DNA of 64,000 nucleotides from NCBI RefSeq assembly GCF_002091635.1, contig NZ_BDAC01000001.1, forward strand, positions 310,001-374,000, given 5' to 3'. Below, piece after piece: positions 48,191 through 57,967 of the stretch. A model generated the notes under the pieces. That model did no database searches. It was not told the DNA's origin and worked only from the letters and a program-made list of their open reading frames with translations. The stretch comes from Pseudomonas indica NBRC 103045 (GTDB taxonomy: Bacteria > Pseudomonadota > Gammaproteobacteria > Pseudomonadales > Pseudomonadaceae). The stretch's first letter is position 1, and each line of letters opens with the position of its first letter. The position numbers and the translations under genes were made by a program.

Positions 48191-48295
48191 CAACCCCGGC
48201 CCTAACACCCCCAAGCTGAACCGAGGCGATAGCCGGTGGTCAGGTATAGGTGTTCGCTCGCATGACGTGATTCTGTCATCGCTACGAGGAGCCCT

Positions 48296-48784
48296 ATGTC
48301 GCCCAACCCGCTGTCCGCTGCGTTCCTGACCCGGCGCCGACTGCTCGGCGCGTTCTGTGCCGGTACCGCCGGCTGTGCCTTGTCGGCCTCCTGGCCGCTC
48401 GGCGCGGCGCCACGGGACGAGACGCTGGAGACGCTGATGCAGGTGTCGCGTCGGCTTACCGGGCGCGAGGCGCTGGAAGAAGTCATCGGTAAACGCATCC
48501 GCGACATCCTCGCCCAACGCCACCCGGAGTTTCCCGACCTGCTGGCACAACTGGCCGACAGCCTGGAGCAGGACCCGGCGCAGTGGAGCGATCCGTTGCA
48601 GCGCATGACCCGCGACCTGCTCAGCGGCTGGTACTTGGGCTATATCGGCGACCCCGGCCAGACGGTGCTAGTCAGCTACGAGCTGGCACTGATGCACGGG
48701 CTGGTGGCCGACGTGCTGAAACCCCGCACCTACTGCGCGACTCGCCCCGGCGACTGGGCGACGCTACCTGGCCAGGAGACCTGA
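48296..48784 (+). CDS. Small (gamma) subunit of membrane-bound FAD-dependent sugar dehydrogenase
   Basis: The 162-residue protein carries a twin-arginine-type signal (LTRRRLLGAFCAGTAGCALS) and a helical body (DETLETLMQVSRRLTGREAL, ELALMHGLVADVLKPRTYCA). It fits the gluconate dehydrogenase/FAD-GDH gamma subunit, which is exported and helps the flavoprotein cross via Tat. Lengths of the three subunits (162, 527, 442) fit the FAD-GDH gamma/alpha/beta order. GAGGAG lies upstream. It is followed by the alpha gene after 3 nt. Confidence 0.82.
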   Translation: MSPNPLSAAFLTRRRLLGAFCAGTAGCALSASWPLGAAPRDETLETLMQVSRRLTGREALEEVIGKRIRDILAQRHPEFPDLLAQLADSLEQDPAQWSDPLQRMTRDLLSGWYLGYIGDPGQTVLVSYELALMHGLVADVLKPRTYCATRPGDWATLPGQET

Positions 48785-48787
48785 GCC

Positions 48788-50371
48788 ATGGCCGACAGCG
48801 ATTACGCCGACTATGTGGTGATCGGCGCCGGGCTGGCCGGCGGCATGATCGCCCATCGCCTGGCCGAGTCCGGCAAGGACGTGTTGTTGCTGGAAGCAGG
48901 CCCCCGGCTGAGCCGCTGGGAAATCCTCGAGCGCTTCCGCAACCAGCCGGACAAGAGCGACTTCCAGGCACCCTATCCCGCGACGGAACATGCGCCGCAC
49001 CCCATGATTCATGTGAATAATGACTACCTGATCCAGAAAGGCGACCATCCCTACAACGTCCAGTACCTGCGCCTGGTCGGCGGTACCACCTGGCACTGGG
49101 CGGCGGCGACCTGGCGCTTCCTGCCCAGCGATTTCAAGCTGAAAAGCCTGTATGGCGTGGGGCTGGACTGGCCGATCGGCTACGAAGACCTCGAACCCTG
49201 GTATGCCCAGGCCGAAGCGGAGATGGGCGTCTGGGGGCCGAACGACGAGGACCTCGGCTCGCCGCGCTCCGACCCTTATCCCATGGAGCCGCTGCCGCTG
49301 TCGTATAACGACCGGCGCATCAAGGAGGTGCTCAACGCCCATGGTTTTCGTGTCGTCACCGAGCCGGTGGCGCGCAACAGCCGGCCCTACGACGAGCGCC
49401 CGACCTGCTGCGGCAATAACAACTGCATGCCGCTGTGTCCGATCGGGGCCATGTACAACGGCATCATGCATGTGGAAAAGGCGGAAAAGGCCGGCGCCCG
49501 GCTGATCGCCAATGCCGTCGTCCACGGCCTGGAGCGCGATGACCGGCAGCGCATCCGCGCCGCGCTCTACAAGGACCCTGCCGGCGCCGAGCACCGGGTC
49601 GAAGGCAAGGTCTTCGTGCTCGCGGCCAACGGCGTGGAGACCGCCAAGCTGATGCTGATGGCAGGGGTCGGCAACCGCTCGGGGCTGGTCGGCCGCAACC
49701 TGATGGACCACCCCGGCACTGGCGTCAGCTTCTTCGCCGACGAACCGCTCTGGGCAGGACGCGGCCCCCAGGAAATGACCTCCCTGGTGGATTTCCGCGA
49801 CGGCCCTTTCCGCAGTGAGTTCGCCGCCAAGAAGATCCATCCCTCCAACCTCAGCCGCCTCGACGAAGTGACCCTCGGCGAACTGCGCAACGGCCCGCTG
49901 CGTTTCGGAAAGGCATTGGAGGATCGCATCCGCGACCGCACCGCGCGCTTCGTGCGTCTGGACAGCTTCCACGAGATATTGCCACGTCCGGAAAACCGCA
50001 TCGTGCCCAGCGCCACGGAGAAGGACGCCCTGGGCATTCCCAAGCCGGAATTCACCTACGCCCTGGACGATTACGTGCGCCGCAGCGCCGCCCATACCCG
50101 TGAGGTCTATGCCACCGCCGCGCAGGCGCTCGGCGGCAGCGAGGTACGCTTTCACGACGATTACGCGAATAACAATCACATCGCCGGCACCACGCTGATG
50201 GGTGACGATCCGGCCACCTCGGTAGTGGACGCCGGTTGCCGCAGCCACGACCACCCCAACCTGTTCATCGCCGGTGGTTCGGTGATGCCCACCGTCGGTA
50301 CCGTGAACATCAGCCTGACCATCGCCGCCCTCGCCCTGCGGCTCGCGGAATCGCTCAAGGGGGAGGTCTGA
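48788..50371 (+). CDS. FAD-dependent GMC dehydrogenase, catalytic (alpha) subunit with 3Fe-4S motif
   Basis: The 527-residue flavoprotein has the FAD-binding GAGLAGG (13-19) and GMC signatures. A cysteine cluster at 207-217 (CCGNNNCMPLC) resembles the 3Fe-4S site of Burkholderia FAD-glucose dehydrogenase. The catalytic pair is predicted as His464 (NNHIAGTTLMG) and Asn507 (VNISL). It oxidises a sugar or sugar acid in the periplasm, passing electrons to the cytochrome c subunit; glucose, sorbitol, gluconate and 2-ketogluconate are all candidates. It has no own signal peptide, so export with the gamma subunit is expected. Confidence 0.88.
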   Translation: MADSDYADYVVIGAGLAGGMIAHRLAESGKDVLLLEAGPRLSRWEILERFRNQPDKSDFQAPYPATEHAPHPMIHVNNDYLIQKGDHPYNVQYLRLVGGTTWHWAAATWRFLPSDFKLKSLYGVGLDWPIGYEDLEPWYAQAEAEMGVWGPNDEDLGSPRSDPYPMEPLPLSYNDRRIKEVLNAHGFRVVTEPVARNSRPYDERPTCCGNNNCMPLCPIGAMYNGIMHVEKAEKAGARLIANAVVHGLERDDRQRIRAALYKDPAGAEHRVEGKVFVLAANGVETAKLMLMAGVGNRSGLVGRNLMDHPGTGVSFFADEPLWAGRGPQEMTSLVDFRDGPFRSEFAAKKIHPSNLSRLDEVTLGELRNGPLRFGKALEDRIRDRTARFVRLDSFHEILPRPENRIVPSATEKDALGIPKPEFTYALDDYVRRSAAHTREVYATAAQALGGSEVRFHDDYANNNHIAGTTLMGDDPATSVVDAGCRSHDHPNLFIAGGSVMPTVGTVNISLTIAALALRLAESLKGEV

Positions 50372-50373
50372 GC

Positions 50374-51702
50374 ATGTGCCGCCCCGTTTTTTGCTTCCTG
50401 TTGTGGGTATTGGCCTTTCCCATCGGGGCCGCCCCACGGCTCTCCGCCGAGGATGAGCTGGCGTCCCAGGCCGATTCGCGGCTGTTCAGCCGCGGCGAAT
50501 ACCTGGCCCGCGCCGCAGACTGCGCCGCCTGCCACACGGCCAGCCCGAACGCCCCCTTCGCCGGTGGCGTGGGTCTGGCGACGCCGTTGGGCGCGGTCTA
50601 CTCCACTAACATCACCCCGGACCCGAAGACCGGCATCGGCAACTACAGCTTCGAGGATTTCGACCGTGCCGTGCGCCAGGGCATCGCCAAGGGTGGCCGG
50701 CGCCTCTATCCGGCAATGCCCTATCCGTCCTACGCGAAGCTGAGCGAAGACGACGTGCGCGCGCTCTACACCTATTTCCTCCAAGGCGGCGTGGATGCCA
50801 TTGCCCGGGAAAGCCGCGAAAGCGATATCCCCTGGCCACTGGACATGCGCTGGCCGCTGGCGGTCTGGAACGGGCTGTTTCTCGACGAGAAACGCTTCGA
50901 GCCGCGCGCGGACAAGAGCGAGCGCTGGAACCGCGGCGCCTATCTGGTCCAGGCCCTGGCTCATTGCGGCACCTGCCACACACCACGCGGGATCGCCTTC
51001 CAGGAAATCGCCCTGGACGAGCGCCAGGAAGGCTTCCTCGCCGGGGGCAGCCTGGGCGGCTGGGATGCCTACAACATCACCTCGCACCCGAAGGCCGGCA
51101 TCGGCGGCTGGAGCGACGAGGAACTGCTCCGCTACCTCAGGACCGGCTCGACGCCCGGCAAGGCCCAGGCTGCCGGGCCCATGGGCGAGGCGGTGCAACA
51201 CAGCTTCCGCTACTTGAAGGACGAGGATCTGCAGGCCATCGTCGACTACCTGCGCAGCGTTCCGCCAGTCGACGACGGCCGCCCCAAGGCCCGCTACGAA
51301 TATGGGGCACCGGCGAACGACGTGGTGAAGCTGCGGGGCACGCCCGTGCGCCAACCCGGCCAGGCAGGGCCCGACCCGCAACACGAGGGTGCCCGGTTGT
51401 TTCTCGGCAACTGCGCCAGTTGTCACCACTGGAGCGGCGAAGGCGCGGCGGACGGCTTCTACCCGGCGCTGATGGGCAACACCGTGCTCGGTGCGCAGAG
51501 TCCCACCAACCTGCTCCAGGTGATCCTCAATGGCGTATCCCGTGGCGATGAAGCCAGCCCCGACGCCGCCTTCATGCCAGCCTTTCATGACAGCCTGGAC
51601 GACGCCCAGATCGCCTCGCTGGCCAATTACCTGTTCGAGCGCTTCGGCAATCCGCAGGTGAAGGTAAATGCGGAGGATGTTGCCCGGCTGCGCCCCAGGT
51701 GA
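50374..51702 (+). CDS. Triheme cytochrome c subunit of the FAD-dependent dehydrogenase
   Basis: The 442-residue exported protein has a short signal peptide and three CxxCH haem sites: Cys50/Cys53/His54, Cys198/Cys201/His202 and Cys347/Cys350/His351. This is the beta subunit of gluconate/sorbitol/FAD-glucose dehydrogenases and passes electrons to ubiquinone. Methionine-containing loops such as RRLYPAMPYP may supply distal ligands. It is encoded 2 nt after the alpha gene. It ends 18 nt before the convergent lgt gene. Confidence 0.9.
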   Translation: MCRPVFCFLLWVLAFPIGAAPRLSAEDELASQADSRLFSRGEYLARAADCAACHTASPNAPFAGGVGLATPLGAVYSTNITPDPKTGIGNYSFEDFDRAVRQGIAKGGRRLYPAMPYPSYAKLSEDDVRALYTYFLQGGVDAIARESRESDIPWPLDMRWPLAVWNGLFLDEKRFEPRADKSERWNRGAYLVQALAHCGTCHTPRGIAFQEIALDERQEGFLAGGSLGGWDAYNITSHPKAGIGGWSDEELLRYLRTGSTPGKAQAAGPMGEAVQHSFRYLKDEDLQAIVDYLRSVPPVDDGRPKARYEYGAPANDVVKLRGTPVRQPGQAGPDPQHEGARLFLGNCASCHHWSGEGAADGFYPALMGNTVLGAQSPTNLLQVILNGVSRGDEASPDAAFMPAFHDSLDDAQIASLANYLFERFGNPQVKVNAEDVARLRPR

Positions 51703-51719
51703 GGGCAGCCGGAACCGGA

Positions 51720-52508
51720 TCAGCGTGCCTGGCGCTTGTAGGCCCAGGCGATGAGGCCGAGCCCGCCAAGGATCATCGGCAGGCAAAGCACCTGTCCCAT
51801 GGTCAGCCAGCCGAAGGCGAGGTAGCCGAGCTGCGCGTCCGGCACCCGGACGAACTCGACGATGAAGCGGAAGATGCCGTAGCAGAGGGCGAACATGCCG
51901 GAAACGGCCATGGTCGGCCGAGGCTTGCGCGAGTAGAAGCAGAGGATGCAGAACAGCGCCACGCCCTCCAGGGCGAATTGGTAGAGCTGGGAAGGATGGC
52001 GCGGCAGTTGCTGCGGGTCGGTGGGGAAGATCATCGCCCAGGGCAGGTCGGTGGCCTTGCCCCACAGCTCGGCATTGATGAAATTGCCGATCCGCCCGGC
52101 GCCCAGGCCGATCGGCACCAACGGCGCGATGAAGTCCATCAGTTCGAAGAAGCTCTTGCCGTTGCGCCGGCCGAACCACCAAGTGGACAGCATCACGCCG
52201 ATCAAGCCGCCGTGGAACGACATGCCGCCCTTCCACACCTGAAGAATCAGGCTCGGCTGGGCGATGTACGCCGGCAGGTCGTAGAACAGCACATAGCCCA
52301 GGCGTCCGCCGAGGATCACCCCGAGCGCCACCCAGAACACCAGATCGGAGAGTTTCTCCCGGCTCCAGGTCGGGTCGAAGCGCTCCAGGCGCCGGGAGGC
52401 CAGCCACCAGGCGCCGCCGATGCCGATCAGGTACATCAGGCCGTACCAGTGGATTTTTACCGGTCCGAGGGCAATGGCCACCGGATCAATCTGGGGATAG
52501 GGCAGCAT
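51720..52508 (-). CDS. lgt: Prolipoprotein diacylglyceryl transferase
   Basis: Lgt transfers diacylglycerol from phosphatidylglycerol to the lipobox cysteine of prolipoproteins. The 262-residue membrane enzyme has the signatures [18 protein letters not shown] and the family motif [16 protein letters not shown], with the catalytic Arg within. About seven hydrophobic segments occur. It is a single-copy essential gene in most Gram-negative bacteria. It is followed on the chromosome by the TauE/SafE gene (9 nt gap), with which it may be co-transcribed. Confidence 0.96.
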   Translation of the reverse strand: MLPYPQIDPVAIALGPVKIHWYGLMYLIGIGGAWWLASRRLERFDPTWSREKLSDLVFWVALGVILGGRLGYVLFYDLPAYIAQPSLILQVWKGGMSFHGGLIGVMLSTWWFGRRNGKSFFELMDFIAPLVPIGLGAGRIGNFINAELWGKATDLPWAMIFPTDPQQLPRHPSQLYQFALEGVALFCILCFYSRKPRPTMAVSGMFALCYGIFRFIVEFVRVPDAQLGYLAFGWLTMGQVLCLPMILGGLGLIAWAYKRQAR

Positions 52509-52517
52509 CGGGACTCC

Positions 52518-53300
52518 TTAAACAAGAAAGCTCACGCCGACGCACAGCAGCAACAGTGCGAACAGGCGCTTGAGCACACGCGGCGACAGCTTGTGCGCCA
52601 GGCGCGCGCCGAAACGGGCGAAGAACATACTGGTAAGCGCGATGCCGACCATCGCCGGCAGGTAGACGAAACCCAGGCTCCATTCCGGCAGATGCTCGTC
52701 GTGCCAGCCGAGCACCATGAAGCTCAGCGCGCTGGCCACGGCGATGGGTAGCCCGGTGGCCGACGAGGTGGCCACCGCCTGTTGCATGGGCACGCTGCGC
52801 CAGGTCAGGAACGGCACGGTCAGCGAGCCGCCGCCGATCCCGAAGATCGCCGACGCCCAGCCGATCACCCCGCCGGCGGCGGTCAGGCCGACCTTGCCGG
52901 GCACATCGCGGCTGGCCTTGGGGCGCAGGTCGAGGCCCATCTGAATCGAGATAACGATGGCGAACACGCCAATGATCTTCTGTAGCATCGGGCCCTGGAT
53001 GGCCGCCGCAGTCAGCGAGCCGAGCGCCGCACCGAGCAGGATGCCGAGGGTCATCCAGGCGAAGATCGGCCAGCGCACCGCGCCCTTGCGCTGATGCTCC
53101 AGCACCGAGTTGATCGACGTGAAGACGATGGTCGCCAGGGACGTGCCAACCGCCAGGTGAGTCAGCACCGACGGATCGAAGCCCTGTGCGGTGAAGCTGA
53201 ATACCAGCACCGGCACGATGATGATGCCGCCACCGACGCCGAACAGCCCCGCCAGTACGCCAGCCGCCGCCCCCAGCACCAGGTAGAGCAGGAATTCCAT
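52518..53300 (-). CDS. TauE/SafE-family sulfite/anion exporter
   Basis: The 260-residue membrane protein has about eight hydrophobic helices and two glycine-rich repeats, VLAGLFGVGGGIIIVPVLVF and SAIFGIGGGSLTVPFL, characteristic of TauE/SafE/YfcA. It probably exports sulfite or a related small anion. The start MEFLLYLVLGAAAGVLAGLF (53300) is the family start. It is the first gene on this strand after the divergent NRDE gene and lies immediately upstream of lgt, as in PAO1. Confidence 0.85.
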   Translation of the reverse strand: MEFLLYLVLGAAAGVLAGLFGVGGGIIIVPVLVFSFTAQGFDPSVLTHLAVGTSLATIVFTSINSVLEHQRKGAVRWPIFAWMTLGILLGAALGSLTAAAIQGPMLQKIIGVFAIVISIQMGLDLRPKASRDVPGKVGLTAAGGVIGWASAIFGIGGGSLTVPFLTWRSVPMQQAVATSSATGLPIAVASALSFMVLGWHDEHLPEWSLGFVYLPAMVGIALTSMFFARFGARLAHKLSPRVLKRLFALLLLCVGVSFLV

Positions 53301-53585
53301 GGCTACCCCCCGAAAAGCAAAGCGGCATGGTAACGGAAGCATCGCCTTCCCCTCCACCGCCGACCGCTTCGTCCAGCCCGACTTTCTTCGACGAGGTATT
53401 GCCGACACCGCAATCATCGCCAATTTCACCCTTCGTCCCTGAACCGCTCCAAAGAACGCACCGAAGAGGCAGCACGTTCCCCTCGAATCGGGCTAGGCTG
53501 TGGCACACATGCCGAGTTCGGATCGGCATGGCACTCGGCAGCCCGTCTGGTCTCATGAATTGCCGTTGTTCACGGAGGAGTCGCT

Positions 53586-54356
53586 ATGTGTCTGATCGCC
53601 TTCGCCTGGCGCCCCGGTCACGCCGTACCCCTGGTGCTGGCCGCCAACCGCGACGAGTTCTACGCCCGCCCGGCCCTGCCGCTGGCGGCCTGGGAAGAGT
53701 CCCCCTCGCTCTATGCGGGCCGCGACCTGGAAGCCGGCGGTACCTGGCTGGGTATCGCGCCTGGCGGCCGCTTCGCCGCCCTGACCAATATCCGCGATCC
53801 GCGCCAGCCCCCACGCGGCCGCTCGCGCGGCGAACTGCCGGTGCAGTACCTGCGCGGCGATCTGTCCCCGGAAGCCTTCGTCGCCGACGTGGCGGAACGG
53901 GCCAACGATTATTCAGTGTTCAACCTGATTCTCGGCGACGATCGCGAGCTCTGGCATTTCAACTCCCGCACCGGCAGTGCCCGCTGCCTGCCGGCGGGCC
54001 TGTATGGGTTGTCCAACGCCGACCTGGACACACCCTGGCCCAAGGTGCAGCGGGCCAAGGCGATGCTGCATCACTGCCTGGAGGCCCCGCATCCGGAGGC
54101 ACTGCTGAACCTGTTGCACGACGCCGAGCAGGCCGACGACGCCATCCTGCCCGATACCGGCATCGGCCTGAACACCGAGCGCCTGCTGTCGAGCCTCTTC
54201 ATCGCCACCGCCAACTACGGCACCCGCGCCAGCACGGCGCTGATCATGCAGGCCGATGGCGTGCGGCATATCGTCGAGCGCAGCTACGGGCCCCATGGCG
54301 GGCATCTGGGCGAGGTGAGTTTGCGGGTGGATGCGGAGGGCAGGACGCTCGCTTGA
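53586..54356 (+). CDS. NRDE family protein
   Basis: The 256-residue protein begins MCLIAFAWRPGHAVPLVLAA followed by NRDEFYARPALPLAAW, the motif that names the family. Cys2 is well placed to be an N-terminal nucleophile after Met removal, as in Ntn-type hydrolases. Later it has EAGGTWLGIAPGGRFAALTN. The natural substrate is unknown. The gene stands between the TauE gene and ptsP, convergent with ptsP. Confidence 0.85.
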   Translation: MCLIAFAWRPGHAVPLVLAANRDEFYARPALPLAAWEESPSLYAGRDLEAGGTWLGIAPGGRFAALTNIRDPRQPPRGRSRGELPVQYLRGDLSPEAFVADVAERANDYSVFNLILGDDRELWHFNSRTGSARCLPAGLYGLSNADLDTPWPKVQRAKAMLHHCLEAPHPEALLNLLHDAEQADDAILPDTGIGLNTERLLSSLFIATANYGTRASTALIMQADGVRHIVERSYGPHGGHLGEVSLRVDAEGRTLA

Positions 54357-54357
54357 G

Positions 54358-54382
54358 CCTCCGTCGCCGAACGCGACGGAGG
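54358..54382. terminator. Bidirectional hairpin between the NRDE gene and ptsP
   Basis: CCTCCGTCGC and GCGACGGAGG form a perfect 10-bp stem with a 5-nt loop located between the two converging stop codons. It is followed by TT only, so it is a strong stem with a poor U-tract. Confidence 0.6.
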
Positions 54383-54383
54383 T

Positions 54384-56663
54384 TCAGCCCTGGATAGTGG
54401 CGGCGGGATTGATCACCCGGCCGAGGCCCAGGTTGCGCAGGGCCAGGTGCAGGGAGCTGTGGATCACCTGCGGGTTGTCGATGTTCATCAACTGGGTGAG
54501 CAGTTCGCGCGCCTTGCCCAGGGTGATCTGGCGCAGCAGCCACTTCACCTTGGGCAGGTTGGTGGCGTTCATCGACAGGCTGTCGAAGCCCATGGCCATC
54601 AGCAGCACCGCCGCCGACGGGTCCCCGGCCATCTCGCCGCAGATGCTCACCGGCTTGCCTTCGAGGTGGCAATCCTCCACCACTTTCCTCAGCGCCTGCA
54701 GCACCGCCGGGTGCAGGTAGTCGTAGAGATCGGCGACACGCGGATTGTTGCGGTCCACCGCCAGCAGGTACTGGGTCAGGTCGTTGGAGCCGACCGATAG
54801 GAAGTCCACCTGGCGCGCCAGTTCGCGGGTCTGGTAAACGGCGGCGGGAATCTCGATCATCACGCCCACCGGCGGCATGGGAATGTCCACGCCCTCGTCG
54901 CGCACTTCGCCCCAGGCACGGTGGATCAGGTGCAGCGCCTCTTCCAGCTCCTGGGTGCCGGAAATCATCGGCAGCAGGATGCGCAGGTTATCCAGGCCCT
55001 CGCTGGCCTTGAGCATGGCACGCACCTGGACCAGGAAGATTTCCGGGTGATCGAGGGTCACGCGGATGCCGCGCCAGCCGAGGAAGGGGTTTTCTTCCTT
55101 GATCGGGAAATAGGACAGTGCCTTGTCACCGCCGACGTCCAGGGTACGCATGGTCACCGGCAGCGGGTGGAAGGCGGCGAGCTGCTCGCGGTAGATCGCC
55201 AACTGCTCCTTTTCGCTGGGAAAGCGCTCGTTGATCATGAACGGCACTTCGGTACGGTACAGGCCGACGCCCTCGGCGCCGCGCTCCTGGGCGCGCGCCA
55301 CGTCGGCGAGCAACCCGGTGTTGACCCACAGCGGCATGCGGTGGCCGTCCAGCGTCTCGCACGGCAGCGCGCGCAGGGCTGCGAGGCCCTGGGCCAGTTG
55401 GCGTTCTTCCTCGACCACCTCGGCGTACTGCTTGCGCAGCAGCTCGCTGGGGTTGGTGTAGACCTCGCCGTGGTAACCATCGACGATCAGCTCGATGCCA
55501 TCGAGCTTGGAATACGGCAGGTCGACCACGCCCATGACCGTGGGAATGCCCATGGCGCGGGCGAGGATCGCCACGTGGGAGTTGCCCGAACCGAGCACCG
55601 AGACCAGGCCGACCAGCTTGCCTTCCGGCACCTCGCCGAGCATCGACGGCGACAGTTCCTCGCTGACCAGGATGGTGTTGTCCGGGTAGACCAGATTCTG
55701 CTTGCGTTCCTGCTGCAGGTAGGCGAGCAGGCGGCGGCCGAGGTCCTTGACGTCCGCCGCACGCTCGCGCAGGTAAGCATCATCCATCAGTTCGAAGCGC
55801 TTGACGTGCTCCATGACCACATGCCGCAACGCACCCTGGGCCCACTGCCCGGTACGGATGATGCGCTTGACCTCAAGGCCGATGGAGGCGTCATCGAGCA
55901 TCATCAGGTAGACGTCGAACAGCGCCCGCTCTTCCGGGCGTAACTGGGTGGCGAGCTTGGCGGACAGCGTCCGCATATCTTCGCGAACCCCTTCCAGCGC
56001 CTGCTTGAAGCGCTCGACCTCGGCCTCGATGTCATCGATAGCCTTGTCCGGCACCACTTCCAGGTCGGCTGGCGGCAGCACCACCAGCGCGGTCCCGACG
56101 GCGGCGCCGGGCGCACCGGGCACGCCGACGAAACGGGCCTCCTGGATGCCCTTGCCCTGCCGGCCCAAGCCACGGATGGAACCGGTGGCCTCGGCATGGG
56201 CGATGACCCCGGCGAGCTGGGCGCTCATGGTGACCAGGAAGGCTTCCTCGCCTTCGTCGAACTGGCGGCGCTCCTTTTGCTGCACCACCAGTACGCCCAT
56301 TACCCGACGATGGTGGATGATCGGCGCGCCGAGAAAGGAGGCATAACGCTCCTCGCCGGTCTCTGCGAAGTAGCGATAACGGGGGTGGTCGGCGGCGTTC
56401 TCGAGGTTGAGCGGCTCCTCGCGGGTGCCCACCAGGCCCACCAGGCCCTCGTTGGGCGCCATGCTGACGCGGCCGATGGAGCGCTTGTTCAGGCCCTCGG
56501 TGGCCATCAGCACGAAGCGGTTGGATTCAGGATCGAGCAGATAGACCGAGCACACCTGGCTGCCCATGGCCTCCTTGACCCGCTGCACGATGATCGCCAG
56601 CGCCGTCTTGAGATCCTTGGCGGCGTTTACTTCCTGGACGATCTTACGCAGCGTGTTGAGCAT
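54384..56663 (-). CDS. ptsP: Phosphoenolpyruvate-protein phosphotransferase PtsP (EI-Ntr)
   Basis: The 759-residue cytosolic enzyme starts the nitrogen-type PTS phosphorelay to NPr and EIIA-Ntr. It has an N-terminal GAF domain (about 15-155; LGAPIIHHRRVMGVLVVQQK), then the EI domain with the phosphohistidine in GSGNSHVAILARAMGIPTVM. A PEP-binding C-terminal barrel follows (SFLSVGSNDLTQYLLAVDRN, with SICGEMAGDPSAAVLLM). Length equals the P. aeruginosa protein. It lies 12 nt after rppH, so the two are probably co-transcribed. Confidence 0.96.
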   Translation of the reverse strand: MLNTLRKIVQEVNAAKDLKTALAIIVQRVKEAMGSQVCSVYLLDPESNRFVLMATEGLNKRSIGRVSMAPNEGLVGLVGTREEPLNLENAADHPRYRYFAETGEERYASFLGAPIIHHRRVMGVLVVQQKERRQFDEGEEAFLVTMSAQLAGVIAHAEATGSIRGLGRQGKGIQEARFVGVPGAPGAAVGTALVVLPPADLEVVPDKAIDDIEAEVERFKQALEGVREDMRTLSAKLATQLRPEERALFDVYLMMLDDASIGLEVKRIIRTGQWAQGALRHVVMEHVKRFELMDDAYLRERAADVKDLGRRLLAYLQQERKQNLVYPDNTILVSEELSPSMLGEVPEGKLVGLVSVLGSGNSHVAILARAMGIPTVMGVVDLPYSKLDGIELIVDGYHGEVYTNPSELLRKQYAEVVEEERQLAQGLAALRALPCETLDGHRMPLWVNTGLLADVARAQERGAEGVGLYRTEVPFMINERFPSEKEQLAIYREQLAAFHPLPVTMRTLDVGGDKALSYFPIKEENPFLGWRGIRVTLDHPEIFLVQVRAMLKASEGLDNLRILLPMISGTQELEEALHLIHRAWGEVRDEGVDIPMPPVGVMIEIPAAVYQTRELARQVDFLSVGSNDLTQYLLAVDRNNPRVADLYDYLHPAVLQALRKVVEDCHLEGKPVSICGEMAGDPSAAVLLMAMGFDSLSMNATNLPKVKWLLRQITLGKARELLTQLMNIDNPQVIHSSLHLALRNLGLGRVINPAATIQG

Positions 56664-56675
56664 GCTCGGGGTCCG

Positions 56676-57155
56676 TCAATCGCGCGCCGGCAGGCGCGGG
56701 GCAAGTTCTTTCAGGGCTCTTCGGTAGACTTCACGCTTGAAGGTCACCACCTGGCCCAGCGGGTACCAGTAACTGACCCAGCGCCAACCGTCGAATTCCG
56801 GTTTGCCGGTCACGTCCATCCGCACCCGCTGCTCGTCGGATAGCAGACGCAACAGGAACCACTTCTGCTTCTGACCGATGCACAGCGGCTGGCTGTGGGT
56901 GCGCACCAGGCGCTGAGGCAGACGATAACGCAACCAGCCCCGGGTGCAGGCAAGAATTTGCACATCTTGCTGCTCGAGACCGATTTCTTCGTTCAATTCG
57001 CGATACAGCGCTTCTTCGGGCGTCTCGGCGGCGTTGATGCCTCCCTGCGGAAATTGCCAGGCATCCTGGTTGATACGCCGCGCCCAGAGCACCTGTCCCA
57101 GATCATTGGTCAGGATGATGCCGACATTCGGGCGGAAACCATCGGGATCGATCAC
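56676..57155 (-). CDS. rppH: RNA pyrophosphohydrolase (Nudix)
   Basis: RppH removes pyrophosphate from triphosphorylated mRNA 5' ends and so starts RNA decay. The 159-residue product has the Nudix box ([25 protein letters not shown]) and [17 protein letters not shown] just before it. The start is GTG at 57155, giving the usual [14 protein letters not shown] opening and family length; an in-frame ATG 26 codons upstream is not conserved in type. GCGAGG lies about nine bases upstream. It is divergent from the HAD gene. Confidence 0.94.
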   Translation of the reverse strand: MIDPDGFRPNVGIILTNDLGQVLWARRINQDAWQFPQGGINAAETPEEALYRELNEEIGLEQQDVQILACTRGWLRYRLPQRLVRTHSQPLCIGQKQKWFLLRLLSDEQRVRMDVTGKPEFDGWRWVSYWYPLGQVVTFKREVYRRALKELAPRLPARD

Positions 57156-57300
57156 GGCTGACAACCTCGCAAACGCATGTTCCGGCATTGTTCCACAAAG
57201 CCCGTGAGAGCAGCAACGCAAGGGCTGGCGCAATGGGCAGGCCGGCGAAAAGGGGCTACTCTAGCCGCCCTCCTTCTATACCCAGCAAGAGATATCACCC

Positions 57301-57954
57301 GTGCGTTTGGCTCTGTTCGATCTCGACAACACCCTGCTGGCCGGCGACAGCGACCATGCCTGGGGCGACTACCTGTGCGAGCGCGGCATTCTCGACGGCG
57401 TGGCCTACAAGGCGCGCAACGATGCCTTCTACCAGGACTACCTCGCCGGCCGCCTGAACATCCGCGACTACCTGAATTTCTGCCTGGAAATTCTCGGCCG
57501 CACCGAGATGGCCCAGCTCGAACAGTGGCACCGCGAGTTCATGCGCGACTGCATCGAGCCGATCATCCTCGCCAAGGGCGAAGCCCTGCTGGAACAACAC
57601 CGCGCCGCCGGCGACAGGCTGGTGATCATCACCGCCACCAACCGCTTCGTCACCGGGCCGATCGCCGCGCGCCTGGGCGTCGAGACCCTGCTTGCCACCG
57701 AATGCGAGATGCAGGACGGCCGCTACACCGGCCGCACCACCGACGTGCCCTGCTACCAGGAAGGCAAGGTCACCCGCCTGGAGCGCTGGCTCGGCGAAAC
57801 CGGCCTGAGCCTGGAGGGCAGCTACTTCTATAGCGACTCGCGCAACGATCTGCCGTTGCTGGAGCGGGTCAGCCATCCGGTGGCGGTCGATCCGGACCCG
57901 ATCCTGCGCGCCGAGGCGGAAAAACGCGGCTGGCCGGTAATTTCCCTGCGCTGA
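57301..57954 (+). CDS. HAD-IB family phosphatase
   Basis: The 217-residue hydrolase begins (GTG start) [20 protein letters not shown] with the nucleophile Asp7 and the acid/base Asp9. It further has [15 protein letters not shown] (motif II) and [20 protein letters not shown] (motif IV, DSxNDLP), with a SerB-like cap. Relatives act on phosphoserine, histidinol phosphate or similar. The orthologue is conserved in Pseudomonas next to rppH. A radical SAM gene begins 13 nt after its end, suggesting an operon. Confidence 0.87.
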   Translation: MRLALFDLDNTLLAGDSDHAWGDYLCERGILDGVAYKARNDAFYQDYLAGRLNIRDYLNFCLEILGRTEMAQLEQWHREFMRDCIEPIILAKGEALLEQHRAAGDRLVIITATNRFVTGPIAARLGVETLLATECEMQDGRYTGRTTDVPCYQEGKVTRLERWLGETGLSLEGSYFYSDSRNDLPLLERVSHPVAVDPDPILRAEAEKRGWPVISLR

Positions 57955-57967
57955 TAGGAGCGCGACC

